Of a stretch of DNA of 6,250 nucleotides, positions 1 to 5,875 are shown piece after piece. The notes beneath the pieces were generated by a model. The model was not told where the DNA came from. It saw only the letters and a program-made list of their open reading frames with translations, and made no database searches. Source of the DNA: Bacillota bacterium. GTDB lineage: Bacteria; Bacillota; Bacilli; Bacillales; Bacillaceae_J. Numbering within the stretch: position 1 is the first letter of the stretch; every line of letters starts with the position of its first letter. The position numbers and the translations under genes were made by a program. The DNA is taken from NCBI GenBank assembly GCA_023457235.1, contig JAEWMK010000342.1, positions 1-6,250 on the forward strand, written 5' to 3'.

Positions 1-1115
1 AAACGGTTCGTGGAACTGTCCAGGCAGATATTTTAAAAGAAGATCAAGGTCAAAATACGTGCATCTTCTCAACAGAATTTGCGCTGCGGATGATGGGCGA
101 TATTCAACAATACTTTATCGACCATAAAGTTCGCAACTATTATTCTGTATCGATTTCCGGCTACCATATTGCCGAAGCGGGGGCAAACCCGATTTCCCAG
201 CTTGCGTTCACATTATCGAACGGCTTCACGTACGTCGAGTACTATTTGAGTCGCGGTATGGATATTGATGAATTCGCACCAAATCTATCATTCTTTTTCT
301 CAAATGGACTTGATCCTGAATATACAGTATTAGGTCGCGTTGCTAGAAGAATTTGGGCGGTTACGATGAAAAATAAATACGGAGCCAATGAGCGCAGCCA
401 AAAGTTGAAGTATCATACACAAACATCCGGTCGTTCGTTACACGCTCAGGAAATTGACTTCAATGATATTCGCACAACCCTGCAGGCGTTAATTGCCTTA
501 ATGGATAATTGTAATTCACTTCATACAAATGCCTATGATGAAGCTATTACAACACCGACAGAGGAATCTGTACGCCGTGCAATGGCGATTCAAATGATCA
601 TTACGAAAGAGTTTGGCTTAACGAAAAATGAAAATCCGCTGCAAGGTTCATTCATTGTTGAAGAGTTGACGGACATTGTCGAGGAAGCGGTTCTCCAGGA
701 ATTCGAGCGTTTGAATGACCGCGGTGGTGTCCTAGGTGCGATGGAAACACAATATCAACGCAGCAAGATTCAAGAAGAATCGATGTACTATGAACATAAA
801 AAACACAGCGGGGAGCTGCCGATTATCGGTGTCAACACTTACCTGAACCCGAACCCGCCATCAGAAGAAGACATGAACAGCATCGAGCTAGCCCGTGCGT
901 CATATGAAGAAAAGGAAAGCCAAATTTTGAATTTGCGTAAGTTCCAAGAGGGGCATGCCGGAGAAGCAGAAGTAGCACTTGCAAGGTTGAAGCAAGTTGC
1001 CGTTAGCGGCGGTAATATTTTTGCAGAATTAATGGAAACCGTCAAAGTGGCCAGCCTAGGTCAAATCACAAACGCCCTATACGAAGTAGGCGGCCAGTAT
1101 CGCCGGAATATGTAA
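1..1115 (+). CDS. icmF: Fused isobutyryl-CoA mutase IcmF, C-terminal part (5' truncated by window edge)
   Basis: The reading frame is open from base 3, so the first ATG at 90 is internal and about 370 C-terminal residues are present. They form the substrate-binding TIM-barrel (large subunit) part of an adenosylcobalamin-dependent acyl-CoA mutase. Visible motifs are GTVQADILKE (codons 12-41), SISGYHIAEAGA with the conserved His codon at 165-167, NLSFFFSNG, QTSGRSL and NSLHTNAYDEA. At the position where methylmalonyl-CoA mutase has the CoA-carboxylate-binding Arg (after ILKE), this protein has Gln (codon 51-53). Gln there is typical of isobutyryl-CoA mutases and argues against methylmalonyl-CoA mutase. 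In the family, IcmF carries an N-terminal B12 domain and a central MeaI-like GTPase chaperone domain (total about 1,080-1,100 residues); both would lie upstream of this window. It interconverts isobutyryl-CoA and n-butyryl-CoA in the cytoplasm. A separate large subunit (IcmA/MutB type) cannot be excluded without the N-terminus. A palindromic block and a terminator follow, so it is not co-transcribed with rpoE by design. Confidence 0.9.
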   Translation, partial: TVRGTVQADILKEDQGQNTCIFSTEFALRMMGDIQQYFIDHKVRNYYSVSISGYHIAEAGANPISQLAFTLSNGFTYVEYYLSRGMDIDEFAPNLSFFFSNGLDPEYTVLGRVARRIWAVTMKNKYGANERSQKLKYHTQTSGRSLHAQEIDFNDIRTTLQALIALMDNCNSLHTNAYDEAITTPTEESVRRAMAIQMIITKEFGLTKNENPLQGSFIVEELTDIVEEAVLQEFERLNDRGGVLGAMETQYQRSKIQEESMYYEHKKHSGELPIIGVNTYLNPNPPSEEDMNSIELARASYEEKESQILNLRKFQEGHAGEAEVALARLKQVAVSGGNIFAELMETVKVASLGQITNALYEVGGQYRRNM

Positions 1116-1121
1116 GCAGTA

Positions 1122-1419
1122 GGTCCATGTGGTGGACCCGCGTCTGCATGGGACACAGGGCCGGGTTCTGTGGCCCAACTATGATCCGAAGAATGACCCC
1201 GCGGTCCCAATAACTTCATGAAGACAAAAATCCGATGAGAATGTGGGTCGAAGTGTCTTCATAAAGCTGATGAAGACAAAAAGTCACTGAGTGGGCAGGA
1301 AATTGGTCTTCATAACACGGGCCAGTGCCGTATTCGGTGGTCATGGATCAGACCCCACAGCCAGCCCGGAGCGGCACCACACCACGTGTGAGCCACAGTT
1401 CCCGACCCCATGTCCCACC
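1122..1419. repeat. GC-rich composite palindromic element between icmF and rpoE
   Basis: No plausible gene is seen here. The composition is far more GC-rich than the adjoining promoter and leader DNA, and the block is built of nested inverted repeats. The main arms are 1149-1174 and 1392-1417, which are complementary without gaps at 21 of 26 positions. Three of the five mismatches become G-U pairs only if the minus strand is read as RNA. Further inside, TGATCC (1182-1187) and ATGACC (1193-1198) face GGATCA (1345-1350) and GGTCAT (1339-1344) in matching order. Local hairpins include GGTCCA/TGGACC (1122-1127/1133-1138). GGGACACAG (1150-1158) also faces CTGTGGCCC (1168-1176), with one mismatch. 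This resembles the palindromic intergenic repeats scattered through many Bacillus genomes; that family assignment is inference. Confidence 0.6.
1218..1313. repeat. Two tandem ATGAAGAC...GTCTTCAT hairpin units
   Basis: Two units of nearly equal size sit side by side. Unit 1 (1218-1262) has a 9-bp stem, ATGAAGACA/TGTCTTCAT. Unit 2 (1270-1313) has an 8-bp stem, ATGAAGAC/GTCTTCAT. Both start ATGAAGACAAAAA and share a central TGAG, but otherwise differ inside, so they look like diverged copies of one short palindromic repeat. They are nested in the larger inverted repeat described for 1122-1419. Neither is followed by a T-run, so they are not terminators. Confidence 0.65.
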
Positions 1420-1424
1420 GCCAT

Positions 1425-1467
1425 AAGGAGGAAAAACCACTAGTAAGCGGGTTTTTCCTTCTTTTTT
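1425..1467 (+). terminator. Intrinsic terminator after icmF
   Basis: A 14-bp stem is formed by AAGGAGGAAAAACC (1425-1438) and GGTTTTTCCTTCTT (1450-1463), with one G-U wobble and an 11-nt loop. The run of six T at 1462-1467 overlaps the 3' arm. It lies about 310 bp past the icmF stop, beyond the palindromic block, and separates icmF transcription from rpoE. Confidence 0.85.
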
Positions 1468-1478
1468 GCAAAAAACTA

Positions 1479-1530
1479 TTGATTGCTCTAGCATATTATA
1501 TGTAGATTTGTTTATAATGAATGGTATGAT
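1479..1530 (+). promoter_or_regulatory. Candidate rpoE promoter region
   Basis: Two sigma-A-like -10 boxes lie in the AT-rich stretch after the icmF terminator. One is TATAAT at 1513-1518. The other is an extended -10, TGGTATGAT, at 1522-1530. Neither has a good -35 at 16-18 bp spacing. TTGATT at 1479-1484 could pair with TAGATT (1503-1508, 18-bp spacer). The exact start site cannot be chosen from sequence alone. The distance to the rpoE ATG (about 80 bp) is reasonable. Confidence 0.35.
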
Positions 1531-1613
1531 TTTCTATATAGATGGAAACCAGATGAAATCATTACATACATTTTATCCAATATCCAATTAGTAGGTAGAG
1601 AGGGGTTGCCTTA

Positions 1614-2246
1614 ATGAGTATTTCACAATTAACAAATGATGAAATTCAAGAGCTATCAATGATGGAACTTGCCCTAATGCTTTTGGAAGAAGAAAAGCAG
1701 GCAATAGATTTCTATGATTTATTTAATAAAGTTGCTGACATAAAAGGTTTATCTCAGGAAGAAAAGGACGATCGCATTGCTCAGTTTTATACTGATATGA
1801 ACGTGGATGGCCGCTTTTTATGCATTGGCGAAAATCGTTGGGGGCTGCGAAGCTGGTACCCATATGATCAAGTTGACGAAGAGGTTACTGTGCCGGCTAA
1901 GGCTAAGAAGAAAAAAGGCAAGAAGAAGGTCGCTAAGGATGACTTCGATGACTATGATGAAGAGGAAGATTATCAGGAAGAAGACGAAGATTATCTTGAT
2001 GATGACGATGAAATAGAGGAAGACGATCTGCTTGATGATGAGGACGAGGATGACTTCGACGATGAAGACGAAGAAGAGGATTTAGATGAGTTCGATGACA
2101 TTGATGAAGCAGAAGACGAAGATGAAGACGAAGACCTTTTAGATGAAGATGAATTTGATCTGGACGAAGATTTTGATGACGCCGATCTAGATGATGAAGA
2201 GGAAGAAGACGAAGATTTTGAGGATGAGGAAGAAGACAAAGATTAA
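1614..2246 (+). CDS. rpoE: DNA-directed RNA polymerase delta subunit RpoE
   Basis: This is the RNA polymerase delta factor of Firmicutes, which binds core polymerase, lowers non-specific nucleic-acid binding and promotes recycling and promoter selectivity. Residues 1-90 form the folded N-terminal HARE-HTH-type domain (ELSMMELALMLLEE, YDLFNKV, DGRFLCIGENRWGLRSW). Residues 91-110 are a short Lys-rich linker (KAKKKKGKKK). Residues 111-210 are almost entirely Asp/Glu, the disordered acidic tail that mimics nucleic acid. The protein is 210 residues against about 173 in B. subtilis, and the extra length lies in the acidic tail. The ATG at 1614 is supported by GAGAGGGG at 1598-1605, 8 nt upstream. 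The gene stands alone, with terminators on both sides. Repetitive GAT/GAA/GAC/GAG codons create misleading open frames in the other frames and on the opposite strand. Confidence 0.97.
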   Translation: MSISQLTNDEIQELSMMELALMLLEEEKQAIDFYDLFNKVADIKGLSQEEKDDRIAQFYTDMNVDGRFLCIGENRWGLRSWYPYDQVDEEVTVPAKAKKKKGKKKVAKDDFDDYDEEEDYQEEDEDYLDDDDEIEEDDLLDDEDEDDFDDEDEEEDLDEFDDIDEAEDEDEDEDLLDEDEFDLDEDFDDADLDDEEEEDEDFEDEEEDKD

Positions 2247-2264
2247 TTTTTTATAAAAAGCGGA

Positions 2265-2305
2265 CGGGGTGGATCTCCTTTGAAGGGCCACCCTTTTCCA
2301 TTTTT
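2265..2305 (+). terminator. Intrinsic terminator after rpoE
   Basis: GGGTGG (2267-2272) pairs with CCACCC (2288-2293). Inside, CCTT/AAGG adds a second short stem. T-runs follow at 2294-2297 and 2301-2305. It begins about 20 bp after the rpoE stop codon. Confidence 0.8.
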
Positions 2306-2334
2306 CCAGCAATTATGACATTCTTTTTTCCTAC

Positions 2335-2371
2335 TTGACTTTAAAAGTCGAAATCGGTAGAATCTTTCTTG
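2335..2371 (+). promoter_or_regulatory. pyrG sigma-A promoter and start site
   Basis: The -35 is TTGACT (2335-2340), the spacer is 17 bp and the -10 is TAGAAT (2358-2363). Seven bases later comes GGGCTC (2371-2376), so the predicted +1 is G2371. The start sequence GGGC is what B. subtilis pyrG uses for CTP-sensitive slippage (Meng, Turnbough and Switzer). The predicted leader to the pyrG ATG is 216 nt. Confidence 0.85.
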
Positions 2372-2449
2372 GGCTCATAAAACAATTTTGTTTGTTTACA
2401 TTGAATGCAAAAGTGCTCCCTATTAAGGGCTGCACTTTTTTTGTTTTTT
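2371..2449 (+). promoter_or_regulatory. pyrG leader attenuator (CTP-sensitive reiterative transcription type)
   Basis: The leader begins GGGCTC. About 40 nt on it contains an intrinsic terminator: AAAAGTGC (2409-2416) pairs with GCACTTTT (2432-2439), and inner CCCT (2418-2421) pairs with AGGG (2426-2429) around loop ATTA. T-runs lie at 2436-2442 and 2444-2449. The 5' arm holds CTCCCT (2416-2421). In the B. subtilis mechanism, low CTP stalls polymerase before the first C. Extra G residues are then added at the 5' end, and the poly-G pairs with the C/U-rich terminator arm and prevents termination. All three parts (GGGC start, C/U-rich arm, terminator) are present here. The mechanism is inferred from that match. 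Confidence 0.85.
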
Positions 2450-2492
2450 CCCCTTAATAATTCAAGTTCAATACTTGTTAATCATTTTCGTA

Positions 2493-2519
2493 AAACATCA
2501 CATACTAATATAGATGTTT
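2493..2519 (+). other. Weak second hairpin in pyrG leader
   Basis: AAACATC (2493-2499) and GATGTTT (2513-2519) form a 7-bp A/T-rich stem with a 13-nt loop, followed by a T-rich tract (2521-2535). It could be a weak terminator or pause site between the attenuator and the ribosome-binding site, or chance in AT-rich DNA. Confidence 0.3.
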
Positions 2520-2586
2520 CTTTTTAATTTTTTTTCAAGTTTTCATTCATTAATTTTATTAAGTTTTTAGAAAAGAGGGGAAAGGA

Positions 2587-4188
2587 ATGACGAAATATAT
2601 TTTCGTTACTGGAGGCGTTGTGTCTTCACTTGGTAAAGGGATCACTGCCGCTTCATTAGGTCGTTTATTAAAAAATCGCGGAGTGAATGTGACAATACAA
2701 AAATTTGATCCATATATAAATGTGGACCCAGGAACAATGAGTCCATATCAGCACGGTGAGGTTTTCGTAACAGATGATGGCGCTGAAACGGATTTGGATT
2801 TAGGTCACTATGAGCGTTATATCGATATTAATTTAAGTAAATACAACAATGTAACGACAGGAAAGATTTATTCTACGGTTATAAAAAAAGAGCGCCGTGG
2901 CGATTATTTAGGCGGAACTGTACAGGTTATCCCGCACATCACAAATGAAATTAAGGATCGCGTATTCCGCGCCGGCCGTGAAACAAATGCGGATGTCGTT
3001 ATTACGGAAATCGGTGGTACAGTTGGGGATATCGAATCATTGCCTTTCCTAGAAGCGATCCGCCAAATTAAAAGCGATATTGGCAGCGAAAATGTTATGT
3101 ACATCCACTGTACGTTGATTCCATATATTAAAGCAGCAGGTGAGATGAAAACTAAGCCAACGCAGCACAGCGTTAAAGAACTGCGCAGCCTTGGTATTCA
3201 GCCAAATGTGATTGTTACTCGTAATGAAATGCCAGTCACACAAGATATGAAGGATAAGATTGCCCTTTTCTGTGACATCGATGCAAAATCAGTGATCGAA
3301 TGTCGTGATGCAAAAAATCTTTACGAAATTCCATTAGCGCTTCAACAACAAGGCTTTGATCAAATCGTTGTTGACCATTTAAAGCTTAATGCAAAAGAAG
3401 CAGATATGGTGGAGTGGGAAGCATTAGTTGAAAAAGTAGCGAACCTTTCTAAAGAAGTTACGATCGGCTTAGTAGGTAAATACGTAGAGCTTCAAGATGC
3501 CTATATTTCAGTAGTGGAAGCAATGCGTCATGCCGGCTATAACTATGATGCTGATATTAAAGTGAAATGGATTAACGCGGAACATGTAACAGCTGAAAAC
3601 GTGGCTGAGCTACTTGGAGACGTTGATGGTGTCCTTGTTCCAGGCGGATTTGGTGATCGTGGAATTGAAGGGAAAATCGAAGCAACACGCTATTCTCGTG
3701 AAAATAAAGTGCCATTCCTTGGTATTTGCTTAGGAATGCAGCTTGCAACTGTTGAATTTGCGCGTAACGTATTAGGCTACACTGGTGCAAACTCATCAGA
3801 AATTAACCCTGATACACCATACCCAATCATCGATTTATTACCAGAGCAGAAAGATGTTGAGGATTTAGGCGGAACATTGCGTTTGGGCTTATACCCATGC
3901 GTGCTTAAAGAAGGTACAACATCTTATGAAGCCTACGACGACGAATTAGTATACGAGCGTCACCGTCACCGCTATGAATTCAACAATCAATATCGTCAAG
4001 CATTTGAAGACGCTGGCCTTATATTCTCAGGGACAAGCCCTGACGGCCGTTTAGTTGAAGTTATCGAAGTAAAAGATCATCCATGGTTCGTGGCATGTCA
4101 ATTCCACCCAGAATTCAGATCCAGACCAACAAGACCACAACCACTATTCAGAGAATTTATTCACGCATCATTGAATAATAAAGAATAG
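2587..4188 (+). CDS. pyrG: CTP synthase (glutamine-hydrolysing)
   Basis: Converts UTP to CTP using ATP and ammonia from glutamine, the last step of de novo CTP synthesis in the cytoplasm. The 533 residues are full length. Residues 1-~267 are the synthetase domain, with the P-loop-like SSLGKGIT (13-20), DDGAETDLDLGHYER (63-77, Mg2+/UTP region) and EIGGTVGDIES (141-151). Residues ~290-533 are a class-I glutamine amidotransferase domain: oxyanion-loop region PGGFGDRG (352-359), nucleophile Cys381 in GICLGMQ, and His507/Glu509 in QFHPEF. All three catalytic-triad residues are intact. The ATG at 2587 follows GAGGGG (2575-2580) at 6-nt spacing and gives the conserved N-terminus TKYIFVTGGVVSSLGKG. 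The gene is transcribed from its own attenuated promoter, so CTP shortage should raise expression. A structured repeat starts immediately after the TAG stop. Confidence 0.99.
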   Translation: MTKYIFVTGGVVSSLGKGITAASLGRLLKNRGVNVTIQKFDPYINVDPGTMSPYQHGEVFVTDDGAETDLDLGHYERYIDINLSKYNNVTTGKIYSTVIKKERRGDYLGGTVQVIPHITNEIKDRVFRAGRETNADVVITEIGGTVGDIESLPFLEAIRQIKSDIGSENVMYIHCTLIPYIKAAGEMKTKPTQHSVKELRSLGIQPNVIVTRNEMPVTQDMKDKIALFCDIDAKSVIECRDAKNLYEIPLALQQQGFDQIVVDHLKLNAKEADMVEWEALVEKVANLSKEVTIGLVGKYVELQDAYISVVEAMRHAGYNYDADIKVKWINAEHVTAENVAELLGDVDGVLVPGGFGDRGIEGKIEATRYSRENKVPFLGICLGMQLATVEFARNVLGYTGANSSEINPDTPYPIIDLLPEQKDVEDLGGTLRLGLYPCVLKEGTTSYEAYDDELVYERHRHRYEFNNQYRQAFEDAGLIFSGTSPDGRLVEVIEVKDHPWFVACQFHPEFRSRPTRPQPLFREFIHASLNNKE

Positions 4189-4293
4189 TTTAACTTTATT
4201 CAGAAGAAGTTTCCCACTACCATAAGTGGTGGGATGAATTCAATGTAGTACTCCATTCAGTGTGGGTGCAAACCCCTTCTGAATAAAGTTAAA
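4189..4293. repeat. 105-bp MITE-like element with perfect 18-bp terminal inverted repeats
   Basis: The ends TTTAACTTTATTCAGAAG (4189-4206) and its exact reverse complement (4276-4293) form an 18-bp perfect inverted repeat. The interior has a second hairpin, CCCACTAC/GTGGTGGG (4213-4220/4226-4233, one G-U, 5-nt loop), and a small GGGT/ACCC stem (4264-4267/4272-4275). The element starts on the base right after the pyrG stop codon and contains no ORF. No obvious target-site duplication flanks it. It may be a non-autonomous mobile repeat. The inner hairpin followed by GATGAATTCAA is reminiscent of IS200/IS605 right ends, but that is only a resemblance. Confidence 0.6.
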
Positions 4294-4386
4294 GCCTCCG
4301 GCGTAGACATGCGATTTTCAGAGGTAGTTTTTCGAGCAAGCTCGAAAAAATCCGGGCGCAAATAAGCCAAGGCGCATTTGATATAT
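4294..4386. repeat. Palindromic intergenic segment with perfect TTTTTCGAGC/GCTCGAAAAA arms
   Basis: 4328-4337 and 4340-4349 are perfect 10-bp complementary arms separated by two bases. The T-run is 5' and the A-run 3', so it is not an intrinsic terminator on either strand. The flanks hold short repeated pieces: TCCGGCG at 4297 and TCCGGGCG at 4351, then GCGCAAAT and GCGCATTT further on. It is GC-richer than the surroundings, has no gene, and directly abuts the 18-bp inverted-repeat element. The two may be one composite repeat. Confidence 0.4.
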
Positions 4387-4389
4387 AAG

Positions 4390-4434
4390 GCACATTCGCA
4401 GATGTCATTGGATTGATTGCGAATGTGCTTTTTT
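4390..4434 (+). terminator. Probable pyrG terminator
   Basis: GCACATTCGC (4390-4399) and GCGAATGTGC (4419-4428) form a perfect 10-bp stem with a 19-nt loop, followed by six T (4429-4434). It lies about 200 bp after the pyrG stop, so the pyrG transcript would include the two palindromic segments between them. This placement suggests those segments were inserted between gene and terminator. Confidence 0.8.
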
Positions 4435-4591
4435 CTGTGAAAATAAACCCCCGGCTTGAGGGCTAAACTAATGGGTTTAAACTAACCCCCACTTGTATAA
4501 ACTATAGATAATTTCAAATTTGGCAATAGGAAAGTAGAGCTACCGTTTTTTACGGTTTCTCGTATATCTTTTTTATTGTTTGTCTATACTG

Positions 4592-5740
4592 CTAATTTGC
4601 GGGTATTTCGTGGTAGGGATCCTTATTTAAAAGCATGTGATAGACAATAGTAAGCATTCGATGTCCGATGGCAACGAGTGCTTTTTTCTTTCCCCTTCGT
4701 GCTGATAACGACCAGAATTTAATAGACAAATAGGTATTTCTACTCCTTGATACCGCCCATGCTGCCTCACATAATGCGGATTTGATATGTGGATTCCCTT
4801 TAACAGTACGAGTGCTTTTCCTTTTACCTGCACTTTCATGGTTACCTGGTGACAATCCAGCCCAAGATGCTAGGTGCTTTGAGGTAGGAAATTGCTTCAT
4901 ATTGGCTCCTATTTCCGCAATAATTACTGCGGCTGTATCCTTTTTAATACCAGGCATTGTAACTAGGAGTTTGACTTCTTCTTGATACTTTTCTAACAAT
5001 TGATCAATTCTTGTCTCTATATCCGAAATTAAACTTTCCAAATAAGTAATGTGCATCCATGATTGTTTAATTAAAAACAGTTGGTGCTCAGTTAAAGTGC
5101 CGAATAGAGAATCCGTAATTTGTTGTTTTTTATGGGCCATTCGGCCGTGAATTTTTTGTTCTACATCATCAGGATTAATATGTCCTTCAGATAGTAAATG
5201 TTCCAAAAGTTTTCTTCCTGATACTCCGAATACATCTGAGATTACAGTAGCCAGTTTAATGTTGGAGGCTTCCAGTACTTTTTGAATACGATTTTTCTCA
5301 GAAGTCATGTGTCCAATCCACTTCTTACGAAGACGAGTAAGATCTCGAAGTTCTCGAATATCTTCAGGTGGTACAAAACTCTTTTCAATCAACCCATGTC
5401 GTAATAATTTTGCAATCCATTCTGCATCTGAAACATCTGTTTTTCTGCCAGGAACATTTTTAATTCGCTGTGCATTAGCCAATGTAATATCAAAAAAATC
5501 CTCTAGAATATTGTAAACGGGTTTCCAGTAGATACCTGTACTCTCCATTGCAATATGAGTTACTTGATGTTCTTCCAACCATTTAAGAAGACGGAACAAA
5601 TCCTTTGTTAATGTCGGAAAAGTTTCAGTTTCTTTCGTTACATTCGAATCATCATCTCCTATTAAAACACAAGCAACGATTGTTTCAGAATGAACGTCTA
5701 GTCCGGCGCAACGCTTATACAATGTCTCCAATTCAATCAA
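4592..5740 (-). CDS. IS110-family transposase (DEDD/serine recombinase)
   Basis: The 382-residue protein has the two domains of IS110 transposases. The N-terminal RuvC-like DEDD domain shows GLDVH with Asp15, AMESTGIYWKPV with Glu66, and KTDVSDAEWIAKLL with Asp102 and Asp105. A helical middle follows (about 130-250). The C-terminal Transposase_20 domain holds MPGIKKDTAAVIIAEIG (262-278), FPTSKHLASWAGLSPGNHESAGK (284-306) and KGNPHIKSAL (314-323). Ser303 in HESAGK is the likely catalytic serine by position. No frameshift or stop interrupts it, so it may be active. The start is TTG at 5740-5738 (minus strand), preceded by AAAGG about 4 nt upstream. In-frame TTG codons at residues 4 and 7 are alternatives, and no ATG is available near the conserved CAGLDVH. 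Family members act with a bridge RNA encoded in a non-coding end of the element. Confidence 0.93.
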   Translation of the reverse strand: MIELETLYKRCAGLDVHSETIVACVLIGDDDSNVTKETETFPTLTKDLFRLLKWLEEHQVTHIAMESTGIYWKPVYNILEDFFDITLANAQRIKNVPGRKTDVSDAEWIAKLLRHGLIEKSFVPPEDIRELRDLTRLRKKWIGHMTSEKNRIQKVLEASNIKLATVISDVFGVSGRKLLEHLLSEGHINPDDVEQKIHGRMAHKKQQITDSLFGTLTEHQLFLIKQSWMHITYLESLISDIETRIDQLLEKYQEEVKLLVTMPGIKKDTAAVIIAEIGANMKQFPTSKHLASWAGLSPGNHESAGKRKSTRTVKGNPHIKSALCEAAWAVSRSRNTYLSIKFWSLSARRGKKKALVAIGHRMLTIVYHMLLNKDPYHEIPAN

Positions 5741-5875
5741 CCAACCTTTAATGAAATTCTACATACAGTGGAATGAATTTGAAATTCAAACATTTTTCTG
5801 TTCGTAGTCATCTCCCGACGGGGAGAGCTAACAATGGGTTGTACACCAAATTCATTCCAACAGTTTTGTGTACAG
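5741..5875 (-). ncRNA. Candidate IS110 bridge-RNA locus in transposase upstream flank
   Basis: The non-coding DNA upstream of the transposase start is strongly structured. TGGAATGAATTTG (5769-5781) and CAAATTCATTCCA (5847-5859) are a perfect 13-bp inverted repeat. Between them lies TCTCCC/GGGAGA (5811-5816/5821-5826) with a GACG loop. TGTACAC (5840-5846) and GTGTACA (5868-5874) give an overlapping alternative stem. In the IS110 group a bridge RNA with target- and donor-binding loops is encoded upstream of the transposase. Position, size and folding fit. The loops were not matched to target or donor, so this is inference, and the 3' flank (4470-4591) is an alternative location as in the IS1111 group. 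Confidence 0.4.

Noticed and set aside
1807..2016. Overlapping + strand frame inside rpoE with a Lys/Arg-rich product
   Set aside because: It is a frame-shifted reading of the rpoE linker and acidic tail, while the rpoE frame is intact and clearly conserved.
1991..2239. Minus-strand open frame encoding an almost pure Ser protein
   Set aside because: It is the exact antisense of the Asp/Glu codon tract of rpoE. GAT/GAC/GAA/GAG read backwards gives Ser-type codons, and there is no ribosome-binding site.
2371..2586. pyrG leader considered as a metabolite-binding riboswitch or PyrR site
   Set aside because: There is no recognisable aptamer or PyrR-binding loop, and the GGGC start plus C/U-rich terminator arm fully explain the leader.
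4189..4293. Element considered as an IS200/IS605 end or TnpB guide-RNA scaffold
   Set aside because: The inner hairpin looks similar, but no tnpA or tnpB is nearby, and perfect terminal inverted repeats are not a feature of that family.
4328..4349. Palindrome considered as a terminator
   Set aside because: The T-run precedes the stem and the A-run follows it on both strands, which is the opposite of an intrinsic terminator. The real terminator-like stem is at 4390-4434.
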